From positions 347,801 through 411,800 of the forward strand of contig NZ_BMUZ01000008.1 in NCBI RefSeq assembly GCF_014650455.1: a stretch of 64,000 nt of DNA, written 5' to 3'. Below the pieces are notes generated by a model. That model searched no databases. It saw only the letters and a list, made by a program, of their open reading frames with translations, and was not told where the DNA came from. The stretch's first letter is position 1. Each line of letters begins with the position of its first letter. The position numbers were made by a program, and so were the translations under genes. This document shows positions 8,195-16,536 of this stretch, piece by piece. The DNA is from Streptomyces xanthochromogenes. Lineage in GTDB: Bacteria; Actinomycetota; Actinomycetes; Streptomycetales; Streptomycetaceae.

Positions 8195-8281
8195 GCCGGT
8201 CGGTGCGGGGGGTGGCGCGCCGTGCCGGTCAGTGCGGGGGGTGGCGCGCTGAGCCGGTCAGTGCTGGGGGTGCTGGACGGT
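8195..8281. repeat. 29-bp tandem repeat, three copies
   Basis: Units start at 8195, 8224 and 8253, each beginning GCCGGTC(G/A)GTGC. The first two are nearly identical and the third diverges in its second half. The third copy contains the stop codon of the deacetylase gene, and the first begins right after the stop of the zinc-ribbon gene. The array has therefore expanded at the junction of two convergent genes. Confidence 0.8.
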
Positions 8282-9136
8282 GCTGCGGATCAGGTCGGAG
8301 ACCTTCACGAAGCGGTAGCCGCGCTTGCGCAGCTCCGGCACGATGCGCTGGAGCGCCGTGTCGGTGACCGGTGCCGCGCTGCGCGTGCAGTGCATGACCA
8401 CGAGGGACCCGGGCTTGACCCCGGCCAGGACCTGCTCGGCGACCGCGTTCGCGTCCTTGGCGAAGGCGTCCCCGCTCACCACGTCCCACTGGACGGCGGT
8501 CATCTTCAGCGGGGCGAGCGCGCGCAGCGTCTCGTCGTCGTAGCAGCCGCCGGGGAAGCGGAAGTACGGCACGGTGTTGGTCACCCCGGCCGCCTTGAAC
8601 TGGGCCGTCGCCTTCTCCACGTCGGCCCGCATCGCGTCCTTCTCGACGACGGGCAGCCCGTAGCAGTCCGTCTTGAACGCGTAGTGGCTGTAGGAGTGGT
8701 TGCCGACCTCGAAGGCGGGGTCGGTCCCGATGGCACGGGCCTCGGCCGGATACTCCTGCGCCCATCGACCGGTCATGAACACGGTGGCCGGCACCTTCAG
8801 GCGCTTCAGGTCGGCGATGAGCGCCGGGTTGTCGAAGCGCTCGCCGCCCGCCGCGCGCGGACCCTGGTCGGCCGTCATGTCGGCGTCGAAACTCAGCGCG
8901 ACGACCTTCTCGCCCTGGGGGTTCGGGGCCGCCCGCTCGAAGACCGGGGTGAGTCCGCCGGGGCCGGGTGCCAGCGTCGCGGCGATCGCCGTCTTCGGAG
9001 CACCGGCCCCCGGGGGTGCCGAGGGCGCGGCCTTGCCCGCCGTCTGGTGCGGGGCCGTGGCGGGGTCGGAGCCGCAGGCCGTGAGTGCGGCACCGAGCAG
9101 GGCAACCGTGAGCAGTTTTCGTGCAGTAGTGGTCAC
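8258..9136 (-). CDS. Polysaccharide deacetylase (NodB) lipoprotein
   Basis: A 292-residue exported lipoprotein. The N-terminus is KLLTVALLGAALTAC with lipobox LTAC, so it is lipidated at Cys. An Ala/Pro linker leads to a NodB domain: ALSFDADMT (catalytic and metal Asp pair, the usual TFDDG replaced by SFDADM), NHSYSH (metal His motif HxxxH), and FRFPGGCYDDET with the GCYDDE variant. It probably removes acetyl groups from a cell-surface glycan such as peptidoglycan or chitin-like material. The GTG at 9136 is chosen because it opens the signal peptide directly; its ribosome site is weak. The last codons lie in a tandem repeat. Confidence 0.85.
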   Translation of the reverse strand: MTTTARKLLTVALLGAALTACGSDPATAPHQTAGKAAPSAPPGAGAPKTAIAATLAPGPGGLTPVFERAAPNPQGEKVVALSFDADMTADQGPRAAGGERFDNPALIADLKRLKVPATVFMTGRWAQEYPAEARAIGTDPAFEVGNHSYSHYAFKTDCYGLPVVEKDAMRADVEKATAQFKAAGVTNTVPYFRFPGGCYDDETLRALAPLKMTAVQWDVVSGDAFAKDANAVAEQVLAGVKPGSLVVMHCTRSAAPVTDTALQRIVPELRKRGYRFVKVSDLIRSTVQHPQH

Positions 9137-9386
9137 GAACGGAAAGTATCCGATCGTATCGACATATTTGTTCAGGGCGCTCCCGGCCGCTCCCGAGATT
9201 CCGGCCAATGCCGCACAGCCCGGCGCCTGGGCCCGGCACGGGCCCGCCGCCCCAGCCGCACGACGCGCCCCGTGGGCCGCCGCGGACTACGCTCGATGCA
9301 GACGGATCAGCCCGACCCACCCGGATCACCCGCCCGAAAAGGCCCCTTCGCGGGCAGGGCGCGGTTCGAGGCCCCAGGGAGGCGAC

Positions 9387-10139
9387 GTGTCCCGATCCCG
9401 TGCCGGAGCATGCTCGGCGGCACTCTTCTCGACCGCCCTCGCGCTGTGTTTCGCGTGCGCGGCGACCGCCCGCGCGGACGACACCGGCTCGCTCGGCGCG
9501 GACCGGATCGCCCAGCGCTCCCACGACGCGCTGCTCGGGGCCCGGTCCCTGCACGTGACGGCACAGGGCGTCCCGGGCTCCGGCGCGGGGACCTCCTTCG
9601 ATCTGACCCTCGACCGGTCGGGCAACTGCCGCGGCTCGGTGAGCCTCGGCCCTCAGGGCTCGGTGGAGATCATCCGGCGCGGCACCGACGTGTGGATCAG
9701 GCCGAACGCCGCGTTCTGGAAGAACGAGGTGCCCGGCGGCGGCAGCGCCCTGGCCTCGCTCGTCGGCGACCGCTACCTGAAGGGCACCACCGACGACCCG
9801 GTGCTGCGGAACACGACCGACGTGTGCGACCTCGACACCTTCCAGAAGTATCTGGACACCTCCGCCAAGCTGCCCGCCGCCACCCTCACCAAGGGCAGGC
9901 CGGCCACGGTCGACGGCGTCGCGGTCATTCCGGTCACGGCCACCCGGCAGGGCCGGACCTACACGCTCGACGTGGCCGCCACCGGGACGCCCTACCCGGT
10001 ACGGTTCACCGTCGCCAAGGGCGGTGCCGCCCCCGAGGCGACCGTACGCTTCGACGGGTTCGACCAGCCGGTGCCGGCTGCCACCCCGGCCGCCGCCGAC
10101 GCCGTGGACATCTCCGGCCTGATGGGCAGGCAGTCCTGA
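9387..10139 (+). CDS. Secreted protein, LprG/LppX-like fold likely
   Basis: A 250-residue exported protein. The signal peptide (residues 1-29) ends CAATARADD; a Cys is present in it but no clean lipobox, so it may be secreted rather than lipidated. The mature part (SLHVTAQGV, SFDLTLDRSGNCRGSVSL, DVWIRPNAAFWKN, VTATRQGRTYTLDVAATGTPYPVRFTV) has the beta-rich pattern of actinobacterial LppX/LprAFG-type or LolA-like proteins that bind hydrophobic ligands. Function here is inferred only from fold resemblance. The GTG at 9387 has an excellent AGGGAGG site. The gene is divergent from the deacetylase across a 250-bp region and convergent with the PPK2 gene. Confidence 0.75.
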   Translation: MSRSRAGACSAALFSTALALCFACAATARADDTGSLGADRIAQRSHDALLGARSLHVTAQGVPGSGAGTSFDLTLDRSGNCRGSVSLGPQGSVEIIRRGTDVWIRPNAAFWKNEVPGGGSALASLVGDRYLKGTTDDPVLRNTTDVCDLDTFQKYLDTSAKLPAATLTKGRPATVDGVAVIPVTATRQGRTYTLDVAATGTPYPVRFTVAKGGAAPEATVRFDGFDQPVPAATPAAADAVDISGLMGRQS

Positions 10140-10164
10140 TGGAAGGACCCCAACTCGCCCTGGA

Positions 10165-11049
10165 TCAGGGGCCCTTGAGCAGCCGGCGCCTGCACTCCTC
10201 GACATCGAAGTCGCCCGGCGGGTACTGCGGATCCAGCGCCTCCAGATGCTCCAGGAGCAGCTTGCTTACCGCCCAGTTGCGGTACCACTTGCGGTCGGCA
10301 GGCACGAGGTGCCAGGGGGCGGCGGCCGTCGAGCAGCGCTCCAGGGCGAGCTCGTACGCCTCCTGGTAGGCGGGCCACAGCGCGCGCTCGTCGATGTCCC
10401 CGGCGTTGAACTTCCAGTGCTTGTCCGGGTTGTCGAGGCGGGCGAGAAGGCGGCGGCGCTGCTCCTCGTGGCCGATGTGCAGGAACACCTTGACGACGGT
10501 CACGCCGTCGTCCACCAGGGACTGCTCGAAGCGGTTGATGTGACCGTAGCGAAGCGTGACCTGAGGCCGCGGGACCAGCTCGCGCACCCGGGCGATCAGG
10601 ACGTCCTCGTAGTGCGAGCGGTCGAAGATGCCGATCTCGCCCGACTGCGGCAGCGCCTTGGAGATGCGCCACAGGAACGGGTGCGCGAGCTCCTCGCGGG
10701 TCGGTGCCTTGAAGGCCTTGATGCGGCAGCCCGAGGGGTTGAACAGGCCGATGACGTGCTTGACCGTGCCGCCCTTGCCGCTGGTGTCCATGCCCTGGAG
10801 CACCAGCAGGATCCGCCGCCGGTCGCCCGCGGTGCTCGCCGCGTACAGGCGCTCCTGGAGATCGGCGAGACGTTCACCCATCCGGGCGATGGCGGCCAGG
10901 CCCGCCGCCTTGTCCTTGGGGCCGCCGGGCGTGGCGTCGGTGGCGTGGGAGGCGAGGGCGACACGCTCGCCCTCGGGGATGCGCAGCAGCTCGCGCAGGT
11001 TCTGCCCGGGCCTGTCGCCGCCCTTGCGGGCCTTGCCCTTACCGGCCAC
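10165..11049 (-). CDS. ppk2: Polyphosphate kinase 2 family protein
   Basis: A 294-residue cytoplasmic kinase. It has the PPK2 Walker A motif LQGMDTSGKGGTVKH at about residues 85-99, the lid/KAPT segment, and Walker B GIFDRSHYEDVL. Later come the conserved FLHIGHEEQRRRL and the WKFN...DIDER block. PPK2 enzymes transfer phosphate between polyphosphate and nucleotides, usually making GTP/ATP from GDP/ADP or ADP from AMP. The subclass is not decided by eye. The Lys/Arg/Gly-rich N-terminus is typical. The ATG at 11049 starts the frame. The gene is convergent with the secreted protein gene, with 25 bp between stops. Confidence 0.92.
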   Translation of the reverse strand: MAGKGKARKGGDRPGQNLRELLRIPEGERVALASHATDATPGGPKDKAAGLAAIARMGERLADLQERLYAASTAGDRRRILLVLQGMDTSGKGGTVKHVIGLFNPSGCRIKAFKAPTREELAHPFLWRISKALPQSGEIGIFDRSHYEDVLIARVRELVPRPQVTLRYGHINRFEQSLVDDGVTVVKVFLHIGHEEQRRRLLARLDNPDKHWKFNAGDIDERALWPAYQEAYELALERCSTAAAPWHLVPADRKWYRNWAVSKLLLEHLEALDPQYPPGDFDVEECRRRLLKGP

Positions 11050-11127
11050 TGCGCACCCCTTCCGGCCGCCTCACGTTCCCTCGATCGTGCGATGGAACGG
11101 CGGTCGGCGCTACCGCTGGCGGCAGTG

Positions 11128-11553
11128 TCAGGCGAGCTCGGCGCTGAGCGTGATGGTGGTCCCCGAAAGGGCCTGGCTCACCGGGCAGTTCTTCTTGGCG
11201 TCCTCGGCGGCGGCCTGGAAGCCGTCCGCGTCGAGGCCGGGCACCTCGCCGACCACGGTGAGGTGGATGCCGGTGATGCCCTCGCCGGGCTGGAAGGTGA
11301 CGTCGGCCTTGGTCTCCAGGCGGGTGGGCGGGGTGCCCGCGCCGGTCAGACCGTGCGAAAGGGCCATGGAGAAGCAGCTGGAGTGAGCGGCCGCGATGAG
11401 CTCCTCCGGGCTGGTCTTGCCGTTGGCCTGCTCGGCGCGGGACGGCCAGGAGACCGGCTGGGACCCGATGCCCGAGGAGTCGAAGCTGACGGTGCCGGAG
11501 CCCTTGAGGAGCTCGCCTTCCCAGACCGTGTGCGCCGTGCGCGTGGTGGCCAT
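11128..11553 (-). CDS. OsmC family peroxiredoxin
   Basis: A 141-residue protein with the OsmC/Ohr fold. The two catalytic cysteines are visible, one in AAHSSCFSMALS (about residue 60) and one in KNCPVSQAL (about residue 126). The Arg and Glu of the active site are likely in the PSRAEQ and SPEELIAAAH stretches. OsmC reduces organic peroxides and protects against oxidative stress. The length is normal. The ATG at 11553 follows AGGGAAAC. It stands between PPK2 and zapE on the same strand with gaps of 66-78 bp, so it is probably a single transcription unit. Confidence 0.93.
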   Translation of the reverse strand: MATTRTAHTVWEGELLKGSGTVSFDSSGIGSQPVSWPSRAEQANGKTSPEELIAAAHSSCFSMALSHGLTGAGTPPTRLETKADVTFQPGEGITGIHLTVVGEVPGLDADGFQAAAEDAKKNCPVSQALSGTTITLSAELA

Positions 11554-11619
11554 GATGTTTCCCTTCTGTGGCCGAGGGGGCGGTGGACGGATGCAGCATG
11601 AGCCCCCTCGGCCCCAAAC

Positions 11620-12687
11620 CTACTGCGCCACAAGGCCCTTCGCGTCGCGGGCGAGCGCGGTCAGGCGGGAGATCGCCCGGAAGTACTTCTTGCGGTAGCC
11701 GCCGTTCAGCATCTCGTCACTGAACAGCCGGTCGAAGGGGACACCGGAGGCGAGTACCGGTACCTCACGGTCGTAGAGGCGGTCGGCGAGCACCACCAGC
11801 CGCAGCGCGGTCGACTGGTCGGGCACCGGGCGCACATCGGTCAGGCACACCGCGCGCACCCCGTCCGTGAGCGCGCCGTAGCGGCTGGGGTGGACGCGTG
11901 AGAGGTGGTCGAGCAGCTGCGGGAAGTCGTCGAGGGCGGCGCCCTCGGTGGCGTAGGCGGCCTTGGTGACCTGCTCCTCGGAGTGCGGCGCCGGGGCCTC
12001 GGGCAGACCGCGGTGACGGTAGTCCTCGCCGTCGATCCTGAGCGGCCGGAAGTGTGCCGAAAGGCCCTGGATCTCGCGCAGGAAGTCGGCGGCCGCGAAC
12101 CGGCCCTCGCCGAGCTTGCCCGGCAGCGTGTTGGAGGTCGCGGCGAGCGCCACGCCCTGCTCGACGAGCCGGCGGAGCAGCGAGGACACGAGGACGGTGT
12201 CGCCCGGGTCGTCGAGCTCGAACTCGTCGATGCACAGCAGCCGGTGACCGCTCAGGGTCGCCACGGTCTGCTGGAAACCGAGCGCGCCGACCAGGTTGGT
12301 CAGCTCGACGAACGTGCCGAAGGCCTTCAGGGCGGGCTCGGCCGGGGTGGCGTGCCACAGGGACGCGAGCAGGTGCGTCTTGCCGACGCCGTAACCGCCG
12401 TCGAGGTACACCCCGCGCGGCCCGGGCGCGGCGGCCGGCTTCTTCGCGAACCAGCGCCGCTTGGTGCCCACGGCGTGCGCGCCTCCCAGCCCCGCCGCGA
12501 AGGAGGACAGCACGGCGACCGCCTCGGTCTGGCTGGGCTGGTTCGGGTCCGGCACGTACGTCTCGAAGCGCACCGAGTCGAACCGCGGCGGCGGCACCAT
12601 CTCGGCGACCAGACGGTCGGCGGGGACATGCGGCGCACGGGCGCAGAGCGACATGGGGGCCGCTTCGGTTATGGGGCTGGTCGACAC
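11620..12687 (-). CDS. zapE: AFG1/ZapE-family ATPase
   Basis: A 355-residue AAA-like ATPase. Walker A GGYGVGKTHL lies at about residues 94-103, Walker B LLCIDEFELDDPGD at about 148-161, and sensor ATSNTLP further on. SHFRPLRIDGEDYRHR and VLASGVPFDRLF are typical of the AFG1/ZapE family. E. coli ZapE acts with FtsZ in division; the actinobacterial protein's target is not established. The GTG at 12687 (preceded by GGGGAA) leaves a 37-bp divergent promoter with the reductase gene. A longer frame upstream would overlap that gene. Confidence 0.9.
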   Translation of the reverse strand: MSTSPITEAAPMSLCARAPHVPADRLVAEMVPPPRFDSVRFETYVPDPNQPSQTEAVAVLSSFAAGLGGAHAVGTKRRWFAKKPAAAPGPRGVYLDGGYGVGKTHLLASLWHATPAEPALKAFGTFVELTNLVGALGFQQTVATLSGHRLLCIDEFELDDPGDTVLVSSLLRRLVEQGVALAATSNTLPGKLGEGRFAAADFLREIQGLSAHFRPLRIDGEDYRHRGLPEAPAPHSEEQVTKAAYATEGAALDDFPQLLDHLSRVHPSRYGALTDGVRAVCLTDVRPVPDQSTALRLVVLADRLYDREVPVLASGVPFDRLFSDEMLNGGYRKKYFRAISRLTALARDAKGLVAQ

Positions 12688-12724
12688 AGTTCCCCACTGT
12701 AAGCGCCGTGCCAGACTGCACGGT

Positions 12725-13543
12725 ATGCGACAACTGTTCCCTGTGACCGACCAGACACCGGCGGCCGAAAGCAGCCGGGCCGCGGGACCGGCCGCGGGCG
12801 ACGACCCCGCAGAACACGCCGCGGGCACCGAGTGGTCGCTCGACCGACTGGCCGACGCCTACGCCTACCCCCCCGGCGGCGGCCCCTGGCTGCGCGCCAA
12901 CATGGTGTCCTCGCTCGACGGCGCCGGCCATCACGAGGGGCGCTCCCAGCCGCTGTCCTCCGACACCGACATGCGGATCTTCGGCACCCTGCGTGCCCTG
13001 GCGGACGTCGTGGTGGTGGGTGCGGAAACGGTACGCCTGGAGGGGTACCGGCCGGCCAGGGCGCGAGCCGGGTTCGCCGAGCGGCGCAAGGCCGCCGGGC
13101 AGGGCCCCGCGCCCGTCATCGCCGTCGTCACCGCGAGCCTGGACCTCGACTTCGCGCTGCCGCTGTTCACCTCGCCGCTCGTGCCCACCCTGATCCTGAC
13201 CGGCGCGGCCGCCGACCCCGACCGGGTCCGCGAGGCCGAGCGGGCGGGCTGCGAGGTGGTGGTCGCGGGCGACGGAGTCGGTGTCGAGCCCCGCCGGGCG
13301 GTCGCGGCGCTGGCCGGGCGCGGCCTGCCGCGGATGCTCACCGAGGGCGGGCCGCGGCTGCTCGGCCAGTTCGTGGCCGCCGGGGTGCTCGACGAACTGT
13401 GCCTGACCGTGTCCCCGACGCTGACCGCGGGCGACGCCCAGCGGATCGCGTCGGGGCCCGCGGTGAAGGTCCCGCAGCGGTTCGCCCCGACGTCCGTACT
13501 GGAGGACGCCGGGTTCCTCTACACGCGTTACCGTCGGATCTGA
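12725..13543 (+). CDS. RibD C-terminal-domain reductase (pyrimidine reductase family)
   Basis: A 272-residue NADPH-dependent reductase-like protein. After a disordered acidic N-terminus of about 35 residues it shows the RibD_C pattern: NMVSSLDGAG with the substrate-binding region, VVVVGAETVRLEGYRP with the dinucleotide-binding loop, and MLTEGGPRLLGQF, the conserved EGG motif. It is related to 5-amino-6-(5-phosphoribosylamino)uracil reductase of riboflavin synthesis but lacks the deaminase half. Stand-alone copies outside the rib operon are common in Streptomyces and their substrate is uncertain. The ATG at 12725 is immediately downstream of the divergent zapE start. Confidence 0.88.
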   Translation: MRQLFPVTDQTPAAESSRAAGPAAGDDPAEHAAGTEWSLDRLADAYAYPPGGGPWLRANMVSSLDGAGHHEGRSQPLSSDTDMRIFGTLRALADVVVVGAETVRLEGYRPARARAGFAERRKAAGQGPAPVIAVVTASLDLDFALPLFTSPLVPTLILTGAAADPDRVREAERAGCEVVVAGDGVGVEPRRAVAALAGRGLPRMLTEGGPRLLGQFVAAGVLDELCLTVSPTLTAGDAQRIASGPAVKVPQRFAPTSVLEDAGFLYTRYRRI

Positions 13544-13695
13544 CGATCAGCGGAATTTCCCGTTCCGGTTAGCTCACGCTGGGCACACTTATTCACGCAG
13601 ACCCCGTGCGGATACGGGGAAGGATGGTTTCCGCAGGGGCCGGACCCGCCATGCACGGCGGGGGCGGCCATGGAGAGAACAGAAGGGCGCCTGTC

Positions 13696-14163
13696 GTGTT
13701 CACGAGCGTATTGATGATCGAGAAGCCCCTGACCTCCGTCGACGTGGAATTCGTCACCACTCTGCACGGGGACGAGCCGATTTCCTTCGTCGTGCTCATG
13801 CAGCCCAGGGGCGACCAGGACCGGCTCCTTCGCGCGATCGACGACGTGGCCCTCGGCGAGCTCGACGACGCCGTCCACGAGGGCGAGGAGCCGGAGGGCC
13901 CGGCCGCCGAGGGCCCCGCTGAACTGGCCCTCCAGCACTCCCTCCAGTCGCTGCGGAACGCGGGCAGCACGGCGGTCGGGCAAGTGGTCGACGACCACCC
14001 CCTGGACAAGCTGAAGGGCGTCGTCGACGAGGTGGGTGCCGACGAGGTCATCGTTCTGACGGCCCCGCACTACGTGGAGGAGTTCTTCCACCGCGACTGG
14101 GCCTCGCGCGCCCGGCACAAGGTGGGCGTGCCCGTCCTCAAGCTGTTCGCCCACAGCGAGTAG
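13696..14163 (+). CDS. Conserved actinobacterial protein of unknown function
   Basis: A 155-residue acidic protein opening FTSVLMIEKPLTSVDVEF and ending HKVGVPVLKLFAHSE, with ADEVIVLTAPHYVEEFFHRDWASRAR before it. The C-terminal part resembles the nucleotide-binding strand-helix pattern of universal-stress or HUP-like proteins. Homologues are often labelled indole-3-glycerol phosphate synthase, but at 155 residues with no barrel motifs that activity is unlikely. The GTG at 13696 has an AGAAGGG site; a shorter ATG start at 13714 is possible. It precedes murC by 98 bp and may share regulation with it. Confidence 0.75.
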   Translation: MFTSVLMIEKPLTSVDVEFVTTLHGDEPISFVVLMQPRGDQDRLLRAIDDVALGELDDAVHEGEEPEGPAAEGPAELALQHSLQSLRNAGSTAVGQVVDDHPLDKLKGVVDEVGADEVIVLTAPHYVEEFFHRDWASRARHKVGVPVLKLFAHSE

Positions 14164-14261
14164 CCCCCGCGGCGCCCACCGGGAGCCGTGTCGCGGCCGG
14201 AGCCCCCACAGGAATTAGGGTGGGGGCTCCTTCTGTACGTCGCACCCCGGGAGAGAACCGC

Positions 14262-15656
14262 ATGGCCTCCGCCATTCCCACCGCCATGGAACGGCCGCAC
14301 TTCATCGGCATCGGCGGTGCCGGCATGTCGGGCATCGCGAAGATCCTGGCCCAGCGCGGGGCCGAGGTCGCGGGCAGCGACGCGAAGGAGTCCGCCACCG
14401 CCGAGGCGCTGCGGGCCCTCGGTGCCACCGTGCACATCGGGCACGCGGCCGGCCACCTCGCCGACGACGCCACCTGCGTGGTCGTCTCCAGCGCGATCCG
14501 CGCCGACAACCCCGAACTGACCCGCGCCGCCGAGCTGTCCGTGCCCGTCGTGCACCGCTCGGACGCGCTCGCCTCGCTCATGGGCGGCCTGCGCGCCATC
14601 GCGGTGGCGGGCACGCACGGGAAGACGACCACCACCTCGATGCTGGCCGTCGCCCTGACCGAGCTGGGCCTCGACCCCTCGTACGCGATCGGCGGCGACC
14701 TCGAAGGGCCCGGCACCAACGCCCGGCACGGCGAGGGCGACATCTTCGTGGCCGAGGCCGACGAGAGCGACCGCAGCTTCCAGAAGTACGACCCCGAGGT
14801 CGCCATCGTCCTCAACGTCGAGCTCGACCACCACGCCAACTACGCCTCGATGGACGAGATCTACGACTCCTTCGAGACCTTCGTCGGCAAGGTCCGGCCC
14901 GGCGGCACCCTGGTGATCGCGGCCGACCAGCCCGGCGCGGTCGAGCTCACCCGGCGCGTGCGCGACCTCTCGTCGCTGAACGTCGTCACCTACGGCGAGT
15001 CCGGGACCGCGGACGTACGCGTCCACAAGGTCACCCCGCGCGGCCTCACCTCCGAGGTGACGGTCCTGCTCAACGGCAAGTTCCTGACCTTCACGGTGTC
15101 GGTCCCCGGCCGTCACTACGCCCACAACGCGGTGGCCGCGCTCGCCGCCGGCGTGGCGCTCGGCATCCCCGCGCACAACCTGGCCTCCGCGCTCGGCAAG
15201 TACACCGGCGTCAAGCGCCGCCTCCAGCTCAAGGGCGAGGCCAAGGGCGTCCAGGTCATCGACTCCTACGCGCACCACCCCACCGAGATGACCGCCGACC
15301 TGGAGGCGATGCGGGGCGCCGCGGCCGACGCCCGCCTCCTCGTGGTGTTCCAGCCGCACCTCTTCTCCCGCACCCAGGAGCTCGGCAAGGAGATGGGCCA
15401 GGCCCTCGCCCTCGCCGACCTCTCCGTCGTCCTCGACATCTACCCGGCCCGTGAGGACCCGGTCCCCGGTGTCACCAGCGAGCTGATCATCGACGCGGCC
15501 AGGGCGGCGGGCGCCACGGTCACCGCCGTCCACGACAAGGAGACCGTCCCGGACGTCGTCGCGGGAATGGCGGCCCCCGGTGATCTCGTTCTCACCATGG
15601 GCGCGGGCGACGTGACGGACCTCGGCCCGGCCATCCTGGCCCGCCTGTCGAACTGA
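14262..15656 (+). CDS. murC: UDP-N-acetylmuramate--L-alanine ligase MurC
   Basis: A 464-residue, full-length Mur ligase. Residues 8 to about 105 form the Rossmann UDP-binding domain (HFIGIGGAGMSGIAK). The ATP P-loop GTHGKTTTTSM is at about residues 118-128. The central domain carries ADESDRSF and LNVELDHHANY with the catalytic metal-site residues. The C-terminal domain has DSYAHHPTE and FQPHLFSRT. It adds L-Ala to UDP-MurNAc in the cytoplasm, the first peptide step of peptidoglycan synthesis. The ATG at 14262 follows GGGAGAG. It lies 35 bp before msrB, outside the usual division/cell-wall cluster, as seen in some Streptomyces. Confidence 0.96.
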   Translation: MASAIPTAMERPHFIGIGGAGMSGIAKILAQRGAEVAGSDAKESATAEALRALGATVHIGHAAGHLADDATCVVVSSAIRADNPELTRAAELSVPVVHRSDALASLMGGLRAIAVAGTHGKTTTTSMLAVALTELGLDPSYAIGGDLEGPGTNARHGEGDIFVAEADESDRSFQKYDPEVAIVLNVELDHHANYASMDEIYDSFETFVGKVRPGGTLVIAADQPGAVELTRRVRDLSSLNVVTYGESGTADVRVHKVTPRGLTSEVTVLLNGKFLTFTVSVPGRHYAHNAVAALAAGVALGIPAHNLASALGKYTGVKRRLQLKGEAKGVQVIDSYAHHPTEMTADLEAMRGAAADARLLVVFQPHLFSRTQELGKEMGQALALADLSVVLDIYPAREDPVPGVTSELIIDAARAAGATVTAVHDKETVPDVVAGMAAPGDLVLTMGAGDVTDLGPAILARLSN

Positions 15657-15691
15657 TCCGTCCCGACCCGATCCGACACCGAGGAGCACCC

Positions 15692-16096
15692 ATGGCGTAC
15701 GACGTCGAGAAGCCGGACGAGCAGTGGCGCGCGGAGCTGAACCCCGCCGAGTACCAGGTCCTGCGCCAGGCCGGCACCGAGCCCGCGTTCGTCGGTGAGT
15801 ACACCGACACCACCACCGAGGGCGTGTACGCGTGCCGCGCCTGCGGAGCCGAGCTCTTCACCTCCGGCGAGAAGTTCGAGTCGCACTGCGGCTGGCCGAG
15901 CTTCTTCGACCCGAAGGACTCCGACGCGGTCGAACTCATCGAGGACCGCACCCACGGCATGGTCCGCACCGAGGTCCGCTGCGCCCGCTGCGGTTCCCAC
16001 CTCGGCCATGTCTTCGAGGGCGAGGGCTACCCGACGCCCACGGACCAGCGGTACTGCATCAACAGCATTTCGCTGCGCCTCGCCCACAAGGAGTGA
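15692..16096 (+). CDS. msrB: Peptide-methionine (R)-S-oxide reductase MsrB
   Basis: A 134-residue MsrB. Two zinc-binding CxxC motifs (CRAC and CARC), the HCGWPSF active-site segment and the catalytic Cys in RYCINS are all present. It repairs oxidised methionine (R-sulfoxide) in proteins using thioredoxin. The ATG at 15692 follows GAGGAGC. It sits 35 bp downstream of murC and is probably cotranscribed. A terminator follows. Confidence 0.96.
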   Translation: MAYDVEKPDEQWRAELNPAEYQVLRQAGTEPAFVGEYTDTTTEGVYACRACGAELFTSGEKFESHCGWPSFFDPKDSDAVELIEDRTHGMVRTEVRCARCGSHLGHVFEGEGYPTPTDQRYCINSISLRLAHKE

Positions 16097-16118
16097 GGCA
16101 CGTGCCGGTGGAATGAGC

Positions 16119-16149
16119 CCTCTGCCGGGTGCCCGGCGTCCGGCAGAGG
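16119..16149 (+). terminator. Terminator after msrB
   Basis: A perfect 10-bp inverted repeat (16119-16128 with 16140-16149, 11-nt loop) lies 23 bp after the msrB stop. It closes the murC-msrB unit. Confidence 0.75.
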
Positions 16150-16536
16150 CGATTACCGGTCTGATTCCGCCGTGCATCCGGCCAGTACCGGCGCAGCGGA
16201 CGGCGACCGGTCGGCCGGTGTGCCGATCGTGCGCCGTCGCCGCCCCAGGACCACCCGCCCCGGCGCGTCCGCCGCGCATCCGGCCGGTTCGCGCCGGGTA
16301 CGGCCTGATCGTTTCGAACGGGAGAGCGGGCGCGCGGACCGGAAGCCGGCGCGGAACTCCTTTTCCGACAAGGCTTTCGAGGGGTGTGGGGAATCCTCCG
16401 ACGGCTGCCCGGCGTCTCTTATGCGAAGCTCCAGGATGGCCGATATGCATGCTTGATCTTCGCGGAGCCGCCCGGCCGGGCTCCGCGGGATGGTCAAATG
16501 ACCTTGGGGGACGCCGGGACTGGGGGAATCAGACTT
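16150..16536. other. Gene-free stretch upstream of AfsR-type regulator
   Basis: About 390 bp without a supported gene. It is less GC-biased near 16,340-16,450 and probably holds the promoter of the regulator at 16537. I see no clear heptamer repeats, palindromic operator or RNA element. Confidence 0.4.

Noticed and set aside
8195..8281. Short CRISPR-like array
   Set aside because: Repeats are directly adjacent with no spacers and only three copies; no cas genes are present.
13696..14163. Indole-3-glycerol phosphate synthase
   Set aside because: At 155 residues with no TIM-barrel motifs, this commonly copied label is not supported.
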